Shown one piece after another: positions 7,791-15,335 of a stretch of DNA of 15,335 nt. This stretch comes from Aquiflexum sp041751335 (GTDB lineage Bacteria > Bacteroidota > Bacteroidia > Cytophagales > Cyclobacteriaceae). The position numbers and the translations under genes are program-made. The notes below the pieces were generated by a model that saw only the letters and a program-made list of their open reading frames with translations, had not been told where the DNA came from and searched no databases. Numbering within the stretch: position 1 is the first letter of the stretch; each line of letters begins with the position of its first letter. The stretch spans positions 1 through 15,335 of the forward strand of contig NZ_JBGSXS010000009.1 of assembly GCF_041751335.1 (NCBI RefSeq), in the 5' to 3' direction.

Positions 7791-8962
7791 TGCAGGATAT
7801 AAAACTATGGTTTGACCGGAATCTGAAGGGTGACCCCATCATTTGGGGTATCGTGATCATTCTTTCTGTCACCAGTATCGTGGTAGTGTATTCTGCCACG
7901 GGTTCTTTGGCCTATAAATACAAAGGAGGTAATACAGAGAAATACCTTTTTGACCATTCCATGATGGTATTAGCCGGATTGCTGGTCATGTGGGTTGCTC
8001 ATAAAATACCATACAAGACATTTGGTTTGATTGGAAAGTTTTTGCTATTAATTGCAATTCCACTGTTGTTTTTCACTTATCTCTTTGGATCCACTGTCAA
8101 TGAGGCAAACAGATGGTTGACCATTCCTGTGATCAACAAAGCTTTTCAGCCTTCAGATATTGCCAAATTGGCCTTGATCGCAACCCTTGCCAGTTTGTTG
8201 GCAAGGAAACAAAAAAATATTGCTGATTTCAAAAATTCCTTTATCCCAATGATGATTGTTATCGGTGTGGTTTGTGGATTGATCGGATTGGCAAATATGT
8301 CTACAGCAGTATTGTTGTTTGTCACCTGTCTATTACTTCTATTGATTGGAAGAGTTCCTCTCCGGCATATCATGTTGGTGGTTTTATTGGGTAGTCTGTT
8401 TTTGACTACATCGGTATTTATCGGACAAAGGGGAGGAACTTTCTTTTCACGTATCGAAAATTTTGTGTCAGGTGATGAAATCCCTTTCCAGGCAGAGCAA
8501 TCATTTATAGCCATTTCGACAGGAGGAATTACAGGCAAAGGACCTGGGAAATCCGAGCAAAGAAATACTTTGCCACATCCATATTCAGATTTCATTTATG
8601 CGATCATCATTGAGGAATATGGCTTAGTGGGAGGTGCAACGGTATTGTTTTTATATCTGGCATTGCTCTTCCGAGGCATGCGCATCGTAGCATCGTCGAC
8701 CAAACCCTTTGGAGGATTACTCTCTGCAGGGTTGAGTTTTGCTTTGGTTTTGCAGGCTATGGTCAACATGGCTGTTGCAGTAGGCTTGGGTCCAATCACA
8801 GGTTTGCCTTTGCCGCTGTTGAGTATGGGAGGCACATCATTGGTATTTACAGGATTTTCTTTGGGGATCATCTTGAGTGTGAGCAGGGGAGACCATCAGG
8901 ATATGGTCGAAAGTCCTGAAGAAGGAAATAACAAAATCAGGAAGTCATTCCAAACAGCTTGA
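7787..8962 (+). CDS. ftsW: Septal peptidoglycan glycosyltransferase FtsW (SEDS family)
   Basis: FtsW is a polytopic membrane protein of the SEDS family that polymerises lipid II into glycan strands at the septum, paired with FtsI; 391 aa. The N-terminal GDPIIWGIVIILSVTSIVVV is the first membrane segment, and hydrophobic segments recur along the chain. The family signature near the catalytic loop reads HPYSDFIYAIIIEEYG. Its aspartate D268 corresponds to the essential Asp of FtsW/RodA enzymes, by motif alignment in my head. PLPLLSMGGTS and the segment after it match the conserved C-terminal SEDS motif. Choosing FtsW over RodA rests on the cluster position. Two adjacent ATG codons are possible starts: 7787 gives a 4-nt ATGA overlap with murD and 7790 a 1-nt overlap. 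The stop overlaps the murG TTG start. Confidence 0.95.
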   Translation: MMQDIKLWFDRNLKGDPIIWGIVIILSVTSIVVVYSATGSLAYKYKGGNTEKYLFDHSMMVLAGLLVMWVAHKIPYKTFGLIGKFLLLIAIPLLFFTYLFGSTVNEANRWLTIPVINKAFQPSDIAKLALIATLASLLARKQKNIADFKNSFIPMMIVIGVVCGLIGLANMSTAVLLFVTCLLLLLIGRVPLRHIMLVVLLGSLFLTTSVFIGQRGGTFFSRIENFVSGDEIPFQAEQSFIAISTGGITGKGPGKSEQRNTLPHPYSDFIYAIIIEEYGLVGGATVLFLYLALLFRGMRIVASSTKPFGGLLSAGLSFALVLQAMVNMAVAVGLGPITGLPLPLLSMGGTSLVFTGFSLGIILSVSRGDHQDMVESPEEGNNKIRKSFQTA

Positions 8963-10080
8963 CAAAATTGAAAAACAACGACACACCATATCGAATCATG
9001 ATCAGCGGAGGAGGCACCGGAGGGCATATCTATCCGGCTATAGCTATAGCCAATGCATGGAAGGAAAAGCATCCTGACGCTGAGATTCTGTTTGTAGGTG
9101 CGGAAGGCAAAATGGAAATGCAGAAAATACCGGAGGCTGGATATAAGATCGAGGGACTAAAAATAGCAGGATTACAGCGTAGCCTGAGTTTATCCAATTT
9201 AAGTTTCCCTTTCAAATTGCTTGGAAGTATCAATAAATCAAAAAAATTATTGGCAGAATTTGGCCCGAGTGCAGTAGTTGGTGTTGGCGGATATGCAAGT
9301 GGTCCACTGTTATATGCGGCTCAAGGCAAAGGAATACCGACACTGATTCAGGAACAAAATTCCTATGCAGGTCTGACAAATAAGTTGTTGGCAAAGAAGG
9401 CTAAAAAAATCTGTGTGGCCTATCCGAATATGGAGAAGTTTTTCCCCAAAGATAGAATTCAATATACCGGTAATCCTGTGAGAAAAGATATCCTCGATTT
9501 GGAAGGGAAAAAGGAAAAAGCATTGAACCACTTCGGTTTAGAGACTGGAAAGAAAGTTCTGTTGGTTTTGGGAGGGAGTTTGGGTGCCCGTACGATCAAT
9601 CAGGCAGTCCTTGCAGATATGAAGGCTTTTGAGGAGGATGGATATCAATTGCTATGGCAATGCGGAAAATTTTATTATTCCGATATGGCTTATAAAGTAA
9701 AGGATGCTCGGTTGCAGCATATCCATGTCCTGGAATTTATCAAAGAAATGGACTTGGCTTACGCTGCTGCTGATATAGTGGTGTCAAGGGCAGGAGCGCT
9801 CTCGGTTTCTGAACTGAGCCTTGTGGGAAAACCAGTGGTTTTTGTTCCTTCTCCCAATGTGGCAGAGGATCATCAGACCAAAAATGCTATGGCCTATGTA
9901 AATGCCGAAGCAGCAGTATTGCTCAGGGATTCCGAGGCAGTGGGCAAACTTAAAATAGTAATAGATCAAGTAATGGCTGATACTAAAAAGGCCGAAACTT
10001 TGGGAGAAAATATAAAGGCAATGGCCAAACCAAAAGCGGCCGAAGAAATAGTAGAGGCTTTGACAAGTATTCTTGCATGA
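8959..10080 (+). CDS. murG: Lipid II synthase MurG (UDP-GlcNAc transferase)
   Basis: MurG is a peripheral membrane glycosyltransferase of the GT-B fold that adds GlcNAc to lipid I; 373 aa. The N-terminal G-loop is ISGGGTGGHIYPA, with H23 matching the conserved histidine. GVGGYASGP follows, and IQEQNSYAGLTNK lies in the acceptor domain. The donor domain has G205-G-S-L-G-A210, SRAGALSVSEL and E303-DHQTKNA (UDP-GlcNAc contacts). The best start is TTG at 8959, in a TTGA overlap with the ftsW stop. The first in-frame ATG (8998, Met14) would cut into the first beta strand (YRIMIS) that carries the G-loop, so it is unlikely; a second TTG at 8968 is possible. The ATGA overlap with murC is at 10077-10080. 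Confidence 0.96.
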   Translation: MTKLKNNDTPYRIMISGGGTGGHIYPAIAIANAWKEKHPDAEILFVGAEGKMEMQKIPEAGYKIEGLKIAGLQRSLSLSNLSFPFKLLGSINKSKKLLAEFGPSAVVGVGGYASGPLLYAAQGKGIPTLIQEQNSYAGLTNKLLAKKAKKICVAYPNMEKFFPKDRIQYTGNPVRKDILDLEGKKEKALNHFGLETGKKVLLVLGGSLGARTINQAVLADMKAFEEDGYQLLWQCGKFYYSDMAYKVKDARLQHIHVLEFIKEMDLAYAAADIVVSRAGALSVSELSLVGKPVVFVPSPNVAEDHQTKNAMAYVNAEAAVLLRDSEAVGKLKIVIDQVMADTKKAETLGENIKAMAKPKAAEEIVEALTSILA

Positions 10081-11474
10081 ATTTGAAAAAACTACATACC
10101 GTTCATTTCCTGGGTATCGGGGGCATTGGCATGAGTGCCTTGGCACGGTGGTTTAACCATATAGGTGTCAAAGTTTCCGGCTATGATAAAACCCCATCTC
10201 CGCTTACGGCTTCTTTAGCAGGGGAGGGAATGGCTATTGGTTTTGAGGATCGTGTGGACACCATTCCTGAAAACGTAATGGAGGGGAAGGAAAATACGCT
10301 GATCATTTGGACTCCGGCTATGCCTAAGGATTCTGTACAGCTTAATTTCTTTATAGAAAATGAATTTCCAATGAAGAAGAGAGCGGCTGTTCTTGGAATG
10401 ATTACGGCCAATATGCCCACCATAGCAGTGGCGGGAACCCATGGCAAAACCACCACCTCTTCCATGATTGCACATCTACTGAAGTTTGGAGGTAAAAACA
10501 TTGCAGCCTTTTTGGGAGGGCTTACCCAGAATTATGAGAGCAATCTGATTCTTCATGATGAAGCGTTTGGTGAAGCTATAGTGGTAGTAGAGGCAGATGA
10601 GTTTGACCGTTCCTTCCTGCACCTTCATCCCAATGTGGCAGTGTTGACGAGCGCAGATCCTGACCACTTGGATATTTATGGAGATGGGGACCACATGTTG
10701 GATGGTTTCAGGCAATTCGTGGATTTGATAGCGGAAGAAGGTCAGCTGTATATTCAATCAAAAGCGCTTGGGAAATTGGGTCTTCCTTCAAGTTCTTCTC
10801 TTAAGGTCAGAGAGTACGGTTTAGATAAAGGAGAGATTCAGGCCAGAGGGATTCAGGCATTGCCGAGCGCATTTCGCTTTGACTATGTCAATAAGGTTAT
10901 TGAAATCAAGGATTTGGAATTGCATATGCATGGTTTCCACAACGTAGAAAACATTCTTCCTGCTATTTCAATTGCTTTGGAAAACGGCCTGAATGAATCT
11001 GTGATAAGGGAAGGTGTGCGAACTTATAGAGGAGTCAAAAGAAGATTTGAAATATGGGTGCAGGAAGAAGATAGGGTATTTATCGATGATTATGCCCATC
11101 ATCCGGAGGAGATCAGGGCATTTCTGACTTCTGTAAAAGCTATGTATCCTGATAAAAGACTGACAGCTATTTTCCAGCCTCACTTGTATACCAGGACAAG
11201 GGATTTTGCCGAGGGATTTTCGGAGAGTCTTTCTTTGGCGGATGAAGTGGTGTTGCTGGATATTTATCCAGCAAGAGAATTGCCGATTGATGGCGTGACG
11301 GCATCCATGCTTTTGAAAGGAATTACATCTTCAAAGAAGTCACTTCAGGCAAAAGAAGGATTATTGGATTATTTGGAAAAAAATAGCCCTGAGGTTTTGG
11401 TGACCATTGGGGCAGGGGATATAGACAGATTGGTATCACCGATCGCAAACTGGATGAAGCATCATGAAAATTAG
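10077..11474 (+). CDS. murC: UDP-N-acetylmuramate:L-alanine ligase MurC
   Basis: MurC adds the first stem-peptide residue (L-Ala) to UDP-MurNAc in the cytoplasm; 465 aa, within the normal range. The N-terminal nucleotide-sugar domain begins FLGIGGIGMSALARWF. The ATP loop is G120-T-H-G-K-T125, and the histidine in GTHGKT separates MurC (and Mpl) from MurD and MurE. EADEFDRSFLHL and SADPDHLDIYG follow. The C-terminal domain carries D337-DYAHHPEE and FQPHLYTRT. Its position between murG and ftsQ and the overall motifs favour MurC over the recycling ligase Mpl. It overlaps murG by 4 nt at the start and ftsQ by 11 nt at the end, the longest overlap in the cluster. Confidence 0.96.
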   Translation: MNLKKLHTVHFLGIGGIGMSALARWFNHIGVKVSGYDKTPSPLTASLAGEGMAIGFEDRVDTIPENVMEGKENTLIIWTPAMPKDSVQLNFFIENEFPMKKRAAVLGMITANMPTIAVAGTHGKTTTSSMIAHLLKFGGKNIAAFLGGLTQNYESNLILHDEAFGEAIVVVEADEFDRSFLHLHPNVAVLTSADPDHLDIYGDGDHMLDGFRQFVDLIAEEGQLYIQSKALGKLGLPSSSSLKVREYGLDKGEIQARGIQALPSAFRFDYVNKVIEIKDLELHMHGFHNVENILPAISIALENGLNESVIREGVRTYRGVKRRFEIWVQEEDRVFIDDYAHHPEEIRAFLTSVKAMYPDKRLTAIFQPHLYTRTRDFAEGFSESLSLADEVVLLDIYPARELPIDGVTASMLLKGITSSKKSLQAKEGLLDYLEKNSPEVLVTIGAGDIDRLVSPIANWMKHHEN

Positions 11475-12219
11475 ATATAAAAATCCGCTGATATTCTCAT
11501 CATTGGTACTTATACTGGTGGTATTCATTGGTTTTGTAGAAAAAAAGGATGCAGAGCGAACCTTAATTGGAATGGAAGTAAGGGTAAAGGGAATTACAGA
11601 TGTCTATTTCGTCAATGAAAAAGATATTCTGAAAGCCCTTCAAACTGAGTTTCCATTGATACAGCCCGGTATTTCCATGAAGGAAGTAGATCTCAACAAG
11701 ATTGAAAAGAAGGTTGAAACTCATCCTTTTGTGAGGAAAGCAGAGGTTTTTGCCGATATGAAAGGACAGGTAATGATAGAGATTGCGCAGCATATTCCCA
11801 TGGCTAGGATTGTCCGACCAAATGCTGCCGATGGTTATATATCCACTGAGGGCAGGATTTTGCCGACTTCCCCACAATACACGACTAGGGTGATGACTAT
11901 GGCAGGGGCTTATGCAGAAAGTCTGCTTAAGTTGGAAGACATAACTCAGAGTCATTCGGATTTGATGGAATTGATCAAATTTATTTACGGGGATGAATTC
12001 TGGAGGGCGCAGATCGCTGGAATGGATATATCCAAAAAGTCAGATATCAGAATGCATCAGCAAGTTGGAAAGCAGGTCATAGAGTTCGGAGATGCAAAGG
12101 ACATTCAAGATAAATTCAAAAAAATTAACCTGTTCTATGAGGAAATCCTACCAAAAAAAGGCTGGAATACTTACAGCAGGGTCAATGTAAAATATAAGGG
12201 CCAGATTGTTTGTGAATAA
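11464..12219 (+). CDS. ftsQ: Cell division protein FtsQ (POTRA-domain, bitopic)
   Basis: FtsQ is a bitopic division protein that scaffolds the FtsQLB complex at the septum; 251 aa, similar to E. coli FtsQ (276 aa). A short basic N-terminus (MKIRYK) is followed by one membrane segment at about 9-25 (LIFSSLVLILVVFIGFV). The outer part starts with a POTRA-like region at about 40-112: VYFVNEKDILKAL, then VDLNKIEKKVETHPFVRKAEV and a beta strand VMIEIAQHIPMARI. The remainder fits the FtsQ beta domain but is poorly conserved in sequence. The ATG lies inside the 3' end of murC. The TAA is 11 nt before ftsA. Membrane topology, size and position between murC and ftsA support the call. Confidence 0.92.
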   Translation: MKIRYKNPLIFSSLVLILVVFIGFVEKKDAERTLIGMEVRVKGITDVYFVNEKDILKALQTEFPLIQPGISMKEVDLNKIEKKVETHPFVRKAEVFADMKGQVMIEIAQHIPMARIVRPNAADGYISTEGRILPTSPQYTTRVMTMAGAYAESLLKLEDITQSHSDLMELIKFIYGDEFWRAQIAGMDISKKSDIRMHQQVGKQVIEFGDAKDIQDKFKKINLFYEEILPKKGWNTYSRVNVKYKGQIVCE

Positions 12220-12230
12220 TTGAAATCGCT

Positions 12231-13547
12231 ATGGAAAATAACAAATTGATTGTAGGACTGGATATCGGAACCACGAAAATATGCGCCATCATCGGGCGGA
12301 AAAATGAGTTTGGTAAACTTGAGGTTCTCGGTATGGGTAAGGCTGTATCCGATGGAGTCATCAGAGGAATAGTCACCAATATTGACAAAACCGTCAATGC
12401 CATCCAAAAAGCTGTGCATGAGGCTTCTGAAATGGCAGATGTGGATATTGTCGAGGTGATTGTTGGTATAGCAGGGCAGCATATCCGCAGTACCGTCCAC
12501 CACGGGGTAATCATCAGGCATCCCAATCAGGATGAAATTACAGTGGAGGATGTAAGAAGACTTTCCAATGACATGGAAAATATCGTGGTTCCTCCCGGAA
12601 ACACCATCATCCATGTGATGCCTCAGGACTATACCGTCGATTACGAAGATGGTATCAAAGATCCTGTGGGCATGTCAGGTTCCAGATTAGAAGCGGATTT
12701 TCATATTATCACTGCCCAAACCACAGCGATCAATAACATTAACCGATGCGTAAAGCGTGCGAGTCTAGTTTCACAGGATTTAATATTGGAACCACTTGCC
12801 AGTTCACTTTCAGTCCTTAGTGAACAAGATAAGGAAGCTGGAGTGTGTTTGGTAGATATTGGTGGAGGCACCACGGACATAGCGATTTTTTATGACAATA
12901 TCATCAGACATACGGCGGTCATCCCATTGGGAGGAAATATCATCACCTCCGATATTAAAGAGGGCTGCATGGTACTGCACCATCAGGCCGAACTGCTCAA
13001 AACCAAATTTGGAAAAGCCATAGCAGAAGAAGCAAATCCAAATGAAATAGTATCCATCCCAGGTTTACGCAATCGGCAACCCAAAGAAATTTCCATCAAA
13101 AACCTGGCAGCAATAATACAGGCCAGAATGGAAGAAATAGTAGAATATGTGCAGAATGAATTGGTAGCAAGCGGTCATTACAAAAAGCTCACCGGAGGAA
13201 TTGTCCTGACCGGAGGTGGTTCCCAGTTACAGGGAGTTGCGCAGTTGTTTGAATATATGACAGGTTTGGATACGCGGATCGGTTATCCCAATGAACACTT
13301 GGGTAAATGTAAAATAGAGGAAGTCAAAAGCCCGATGTATGCCACTTCTGTAGGATTGGTATTGGCGGGGTTTAGGTCATTGGATGAAAGGGAAAATAAT
13401 TACAGGATCCGAAAAGAAACCATCATGCAACCAAAAATTCAGGTCAAACCCAGTAAAACTGAATTTGGCCCGAACATATTCTCTAGTATAGGAAAGAAGC
13501 TGAAAGAAATCATCACCAATGATATGAATGAAGATAGTAATTACTAG
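12231..13547 (+). CDS. ftsA: Cell division protein FtsA (actin-like membrane anchor of FtsZ)
   Basis: FtsA is an actin-fold ATPase that polymerises, binds the FtsZ C-terminal tail and tethers it to the inner membrane; 438 aa. The phosphate-1 loop is G9-LDIGTTK16. The SHS2/1C domain follows at about 85-160 and replaces the actin 1B domain. Phosphate-2 is D209-IGGGTTD216, and the adenosine motif is IVLTGGGSQLQG. Near the C-terminus, about 415-429 (NIFSSIGKKLKEIIT), is an amphipathic helix that should be the membrane-targeting sequence, here followed by a short acidic tail DMNEDSNY. The ATG at 12231 is the natural start; no Shine-Dalgarno sequence is visible. The gene is 11 nt from ftsQ and 97 bp from ftsZ, the latter gap holding a hairpin. 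Confidence 0.96.
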   Translation: MENNKLIVGLDIGTTKICAIIGRKNEFGKLEVLGMGKAVSDGVIRGIVTNIDKTVNAIQKAVHEASEMADVDIVEVIVGIAGQHIRSTVHHGVIIRHPNQDEITVEDVRRLSNDMENIVVPPGNTIIHVMPQDYTVDYEDGIKDPVGMSGSRLEADFHIITAQTTAINNINRCVKRASLVSQDLILEPLASSLSVLSEQDKEAGVCLVDIGGGTTDIAIFYDNIIRHTAVIPLGGNIITSDIKEGCMVLHHQAELLKTKFGKAIAEEANPNEIVSIPGLRNRQPKEISIKNLAAIIQARMEEIVEYVQNELVASGHYKKLTGGIVLTGGGSQLQGVAQLFEYMTGLDTRIGYPNEHLGKCKIEEVKSPMYATSVGLVLAGFRSLDERENNYRIRKETIMQPKIQVKPSKTEFGPNIFSSIGKKLKEIITNDMNEDSNY

Positions 13548-13560
13548 GGCTTATCATACT

Positions 13561-13593
13561 AGAGAGGCAGGGGATTATGTCCCCTGCTTCCCT
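13561..13593 (+). promoter_or_regulatory. Strong RNA hairpin in the ftsA-ftsZ intergenic region
   Basis: A near-perfect inverted repeat has arms at 13561-13574 (AGAGAGGCAGGGGA) and 13580-13593 (TCCCCTGCTTCCCT) with the 5-nt loop TTATG. Of 14 positions, 12 are Watson-Crick pairs, one is a G-U wobble (13566/13588) and one an A-C mismatch (13563/13591). The inner eight pairs are uninterrupted and GC-rich. It lies 13 nt after the ftsA stop. No U-tract follows on either strand: the + strand continues CATAACAAAAACC. It therefore does not look like a standard intrinsic terminator. It could be a leaky terminator, an RNA-processing or stability element, or a block to RNA decay that lets ftsZ be expressed at a different level from ftsA. 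The structure is seen; the role is inferred. Confidence 0.7.
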
Positions 13594-13644
13594 CATAACA
13601 AAAACCATACTCAACGAAAAAATAATTTCACCAATTAATAAAAA
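13594..13644 (+). promoter_or_regulatory. A/T-rich ftsZ leader, possible ftsZ promoter region
   Basis: The stretch between the hairpin and the ftsZ start is very A-rich and ends AATTAATAAAAA directly before the ATG. That matches Bacteroidota initiation regions, which rely on A/T-rich, unstructured leaders rather than Shine-Dalgarno pairing. The sequence TAATTTCA (13623-13630) is an imperfect match to the Bacteroidota -7 element TAnnTTTG. I see no convincing -33 TTTG partner at the right distance, and the transcript leader would be only about 10 nt. A separate ftsZ promoter is thus possible but not shown. Confidence 0.25.
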
Positions 13645-15297
13645 ATGTCAGATAACATGAAAGATTACAAGTTTGATCTTCCGAAAAATCACAAATCAAT
13701 TATCAAAGTGATTGGTGTAGGGGGAGGTGGTTCCAATGCAGTGAACCACATGTACAATATGGGAATCAAGGATGTGGAGTTTGTGGTAGTAAACACAGAC
13801 GCCCAAGCTTTGCAAAGCAGTCCTGTTCCGTTGAAATTACAGTTAGGTGCCCACCTTACAGAAGGTTTGGGTGCAGGTGCTAACCCCGAAAAGGGTAGGA
13901 ATGCGGCCATTGAAAGCCGTGAAGAAATCAGAGAACTCCTTTCGGACAATACCAAGATGGTGTTCATCACTGCGGGTATGGGAGGTGGAACCGGTACCGG
14001 TGCAGCTCCGGTTATTGCCAAAATCGCAAAAGACCTTGACATACTTACAGTAGGTATTGTTACGGCACCTTTTGTATTTGAAGGTAGAAAAAAAATGCAG
14101 GCAGCACAAGCAGGAATTGAATCTCTTAGGGAAAACTGTGATACAGTGCTTGTCATTCTCAATGACAAATTGAGGGAAATCTATGGGAACCTGGCCATCC
14201 GTTCAGCTTTTGCCAAAGCGGATAATATCTTGACTACAGCTGCCAAATCCATTGCCGAGATCATCACAGTACATCAGGATGTGAACGTTGATTTTGAAGA
14301 TGTAAAAACAGTGATGAAAGAAGCAGGTGCTGCTGTAATGGGTTCTGCTACTGAGGAAGGCGATGGGCGCGCCATTCGTGCGGCAGAGAAAGCAATTGCT
14401 TCCCCATTGTTGAACAACGTGGATATCAGAGGTGCCCAGAAAATCCTTCTTTCCATCATGAGTGGTGAGGACGATGAGTTATCCATGGATGAATTGAGCG
14501 AAATTACCGAGTATATTCAGGAAAGAGCTGGTGATGAAGCTGAGGTTATTTTTGGTCAGGGTATCGATGCTGACCTTAACAAATCAATCAGGGTTACAGT
14601 GATCGCAACTGGATTTGAAATGGATAAATTGACCAATGCTTCTCCTTCAGGAAGGATAGATGAAAAACAGGAGTTGGCAATTATAGAAGAAGCTGATGAA
14701 GAAGACGTGAAGAAAGTCATCGATTTGGAATCAGGTAAAACTTCTCGTGTAGAGGAAGATAATACTCCCCAACCCGGGCAGACTTTTACTTTTACCTTTA
14801 ACAAACCTGCATTTACCCCTGCGAATGACAAGAAACCTTTGGAGGAACCCCAAAAAACAGAAGAGAAACCTGAACCTTTAGAAATAGAAGATCAGATCAA
14901 AGCCGAACCTGTTTTTGAATTTGTTCCAGTCAAAACAGAACCCTCAAAGGTGGTTTTTGAATTGGAAAGTGAAGAAGAGAAAAAGCCTGAAATGCATAAG
15001 GCTGAGGAAAAAGAAGAGGCCGCCAAACCACAGTACAGCAATGATTACTATGAACAGGTAAAGCAGAAAGCCATTCAAAGGGCACATGAACGTTTTGAAA
15101 GATTAAAAGGAATCAAGACATTCAACCAACACCCCGAGGAATTCAAGGACAAGTTGGAAACTCCTGCTTTCGTAAGAAAGCAAGTCAAACTGACAGATGT
15201 ACAGCACAGTTCAGAAAGAAATCTTTCGAGGTTCAATCTGACCGACGAGAATGAATTTCTGAAAAATAATAGGTTTTTACACGATAATGTAGATTGA
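13645..15297 (+). CDS. ftsZ: Cell division protein FtsZ (tubulin-like GTPase with long C-terminal linker)
   Basis: FtsZ is the tubulin-like GTPase that assembles the Z ring; 550 aa, against 383 aa in E. coli. The GTP-binding core covers about 17-328: nucleotide loop GVGGGGSNAVNHM (24-36), tubulin signature G113-GGTGTG119, and the T7 synergy loop N214-VDFEDV220, which completes the active site of the neighbouring subunit. Core strand IRVTVIATGFE (315-325) is followed by a linker of about 200 residues rich in Glu, Lys and Pro. Within it, 467-490 (YYEQVKQKAIQRAHERFERL) should be a charged helix, and LETPAFVRKQV (504-514) resembles a conserved Bacteroidota segment. The last residues, NNRFLHDNVD (541-550), are the likely FtsA-binding tail. 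The ATG at 13645 follows an A-rich leader; Met5 is an alternative start. Confidence 0.97.
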   Translation: MSDNMKDYKFDLPKNHKSIIKVIGVGGGGSNAVNHMYNMGIKDVEFVVVNTDAQALQSSPVPLKLQLGAHLTEGLGAGANPEKGRNAAIESREEIRELLSDNTKMVFITAGMGGGTGTGAAPVIAKIAKDLDILTVGIVTAPFVFEGRKKMQAAQAGIESLRENCDTVLVILNDKLREIYGNLAIRSAFAKADNILTTAAKSIAEIITVHQDVNVDFEDVKTVMKEAGAAVMGSATEEGDGRAIRAAEKAIASPLLNNVDIRGAQKILLSIMSGEDDELSMDELSEITEYIQERAGDEAEVIFGQGIDADLNKSIRVTVIATGFEMDKLTNASPSGRIDEKQELAIIEEADEEDVKKVIDLESGKTSRVEEDNTPQPGQTFTFTFNKPAFTPANDKKPLEEPQKTEEKPEPLEIEDQIKAEPVFEFVPVKTEPSKVVFELESEEEKKPEMHKAEEKEEAAKPQYSNDYYEQVKQKAIQRAHERFERLKGIKTFNQHPEEFKDKLETPAFVRKQVKLTDVQHSSERNLSRFNLTDENEFLKNNRFLHDNVD

Positions 15298-15335
15298 TTA
15301 AAAGTTGATCAGCATTTCTGCCTGGGTGTGAAGCA
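15298..15335 (-). CDS. Possible 3' end of a convergent gene (window-edge fragment)
   Basis: On the minus strand, a frame open to the window edge ends with TAA at 15300-15298, directly against the ftsZ stop at 15297. The visible C-terminal residues would be LHTQAEMLINF. Eleven codons are too few to identify a family or to show coding with any certainty. The abutting stops would fit a convergent gene pair closing the dcw cluster. No hairpin or T-tract terminator for ftsZ is visible in these 38 nt, so if termination occurs here it would be further on, inside the neighbour. No + strand gene start is visible either. Confidence 0.2.
   Translation of the reverse strand, partial: LHTQAEMLINF

Noticed and set aside
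8146..8595. Minus-strand open frame (149 codons) inside ftsW
   Set aside because: Antisense to conserved SEDS coding sequence, with no motif. A shadow of the real gene.
11563..11955. Minus-strand open frame (130 codons) inside ftsQ
   Set aside because: Antisense to ftsQ with no protein family features. The + strand gene fits size, topology and operon context.
13689..14168. Long minus-strand open frame (159 codons) within ftsZ
   Set aside because: It lies wholly antisense to the strongly conserved GTPase core of ftsZ, has low-complexity composition and no recognisable domain. It is a codon-usage shadow.
1..15335. CRISPR arrays, tRNA or rRNA genes, insertion sequences, toxin-antitoxin or defence genes
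   Set aside because: I looked through both strands and saw none. The sequence is almost fully occupied by dcw genes with uniform composition and no sign of horizontal transfer apart from the small 1123-1238 repeat.

Overview
The window is a compact, one-directional cell-division and peptidoglycan cluster (dcw cluster). All confident genes are on the + strand, in this order: mraZ (3' end only), rsmH, ftsL-like, ftsI, murE, mraY, murD, ftsW, murG, murC, ftsQ, ftsA, ftsZ. The organism is most likely a Bacteroidota member, probably of the Cytophagales/Cyclobacteriaceae type. The reasons are the gene order without murF, murB or ddl; A/T-rich leaders without Shine-Dalgarno sequences; an FtsI with a C-terminal PASTA domain; a MraY with an extra extracytoplasmic insert; and an FtsZ with a long acidic linker ending in a NNRFLHDNVD-type tail. 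The phylum is a fairly safe inference. The family is a guess from general resemblance.

Layout. Positions 1-198 hold the C-terminal half of mraZ. rsmH (201-1109) follows after 2 nt. Positions 1110-1268 are the only sizeable gap in the first half. The gap holds a degenerate 7-bp repeat inside a 9-bp inverted repeat and an open 50-codon frame of doubtful coding value. From ftsL (1269) to ftsQ (12219) the genes are packed with spacings of +1, 0, -4 or -11 nt, including GTGA, TTGA and ATGA overlaps, which suggests one polycistronic unit with translational coupling. ftsA follows ftsQ after 11 nt. A 97-bp gap with a strong 14-bp hairpin (13561-13593) separates ftsA from ftsZ. The last 38 nt contain no + strand gene, but a minus-strand frame open to the window edge ends exactly against the ftsZ stop.

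How the genes work together. MurC, MurD and MurE add L-Ala, D-Glu and (from the DNPR motif) meso-diaminopimelate to UDP-MurNAc. MurF must be encoded elsewhere. MraY and MurG make lipid I and lipid II. FtsW polymerises lipid II and FtsI cross-links it at the septum, activated by FtsL and FtsQ. FtsA anchors FtsZ filaments at the membrane. MraZ and RsmH are the usual regulatory and ribosome-modifying head of the cluster.

I found no CRISPR array, tRNA or rRNA gene, insertion sequence, toxin-antitoxin pair or defence system. No novel system is evident. The points most worth a second look are the rsmH-ftsL intergenic element and the ftsA-ftsZ hairpin.
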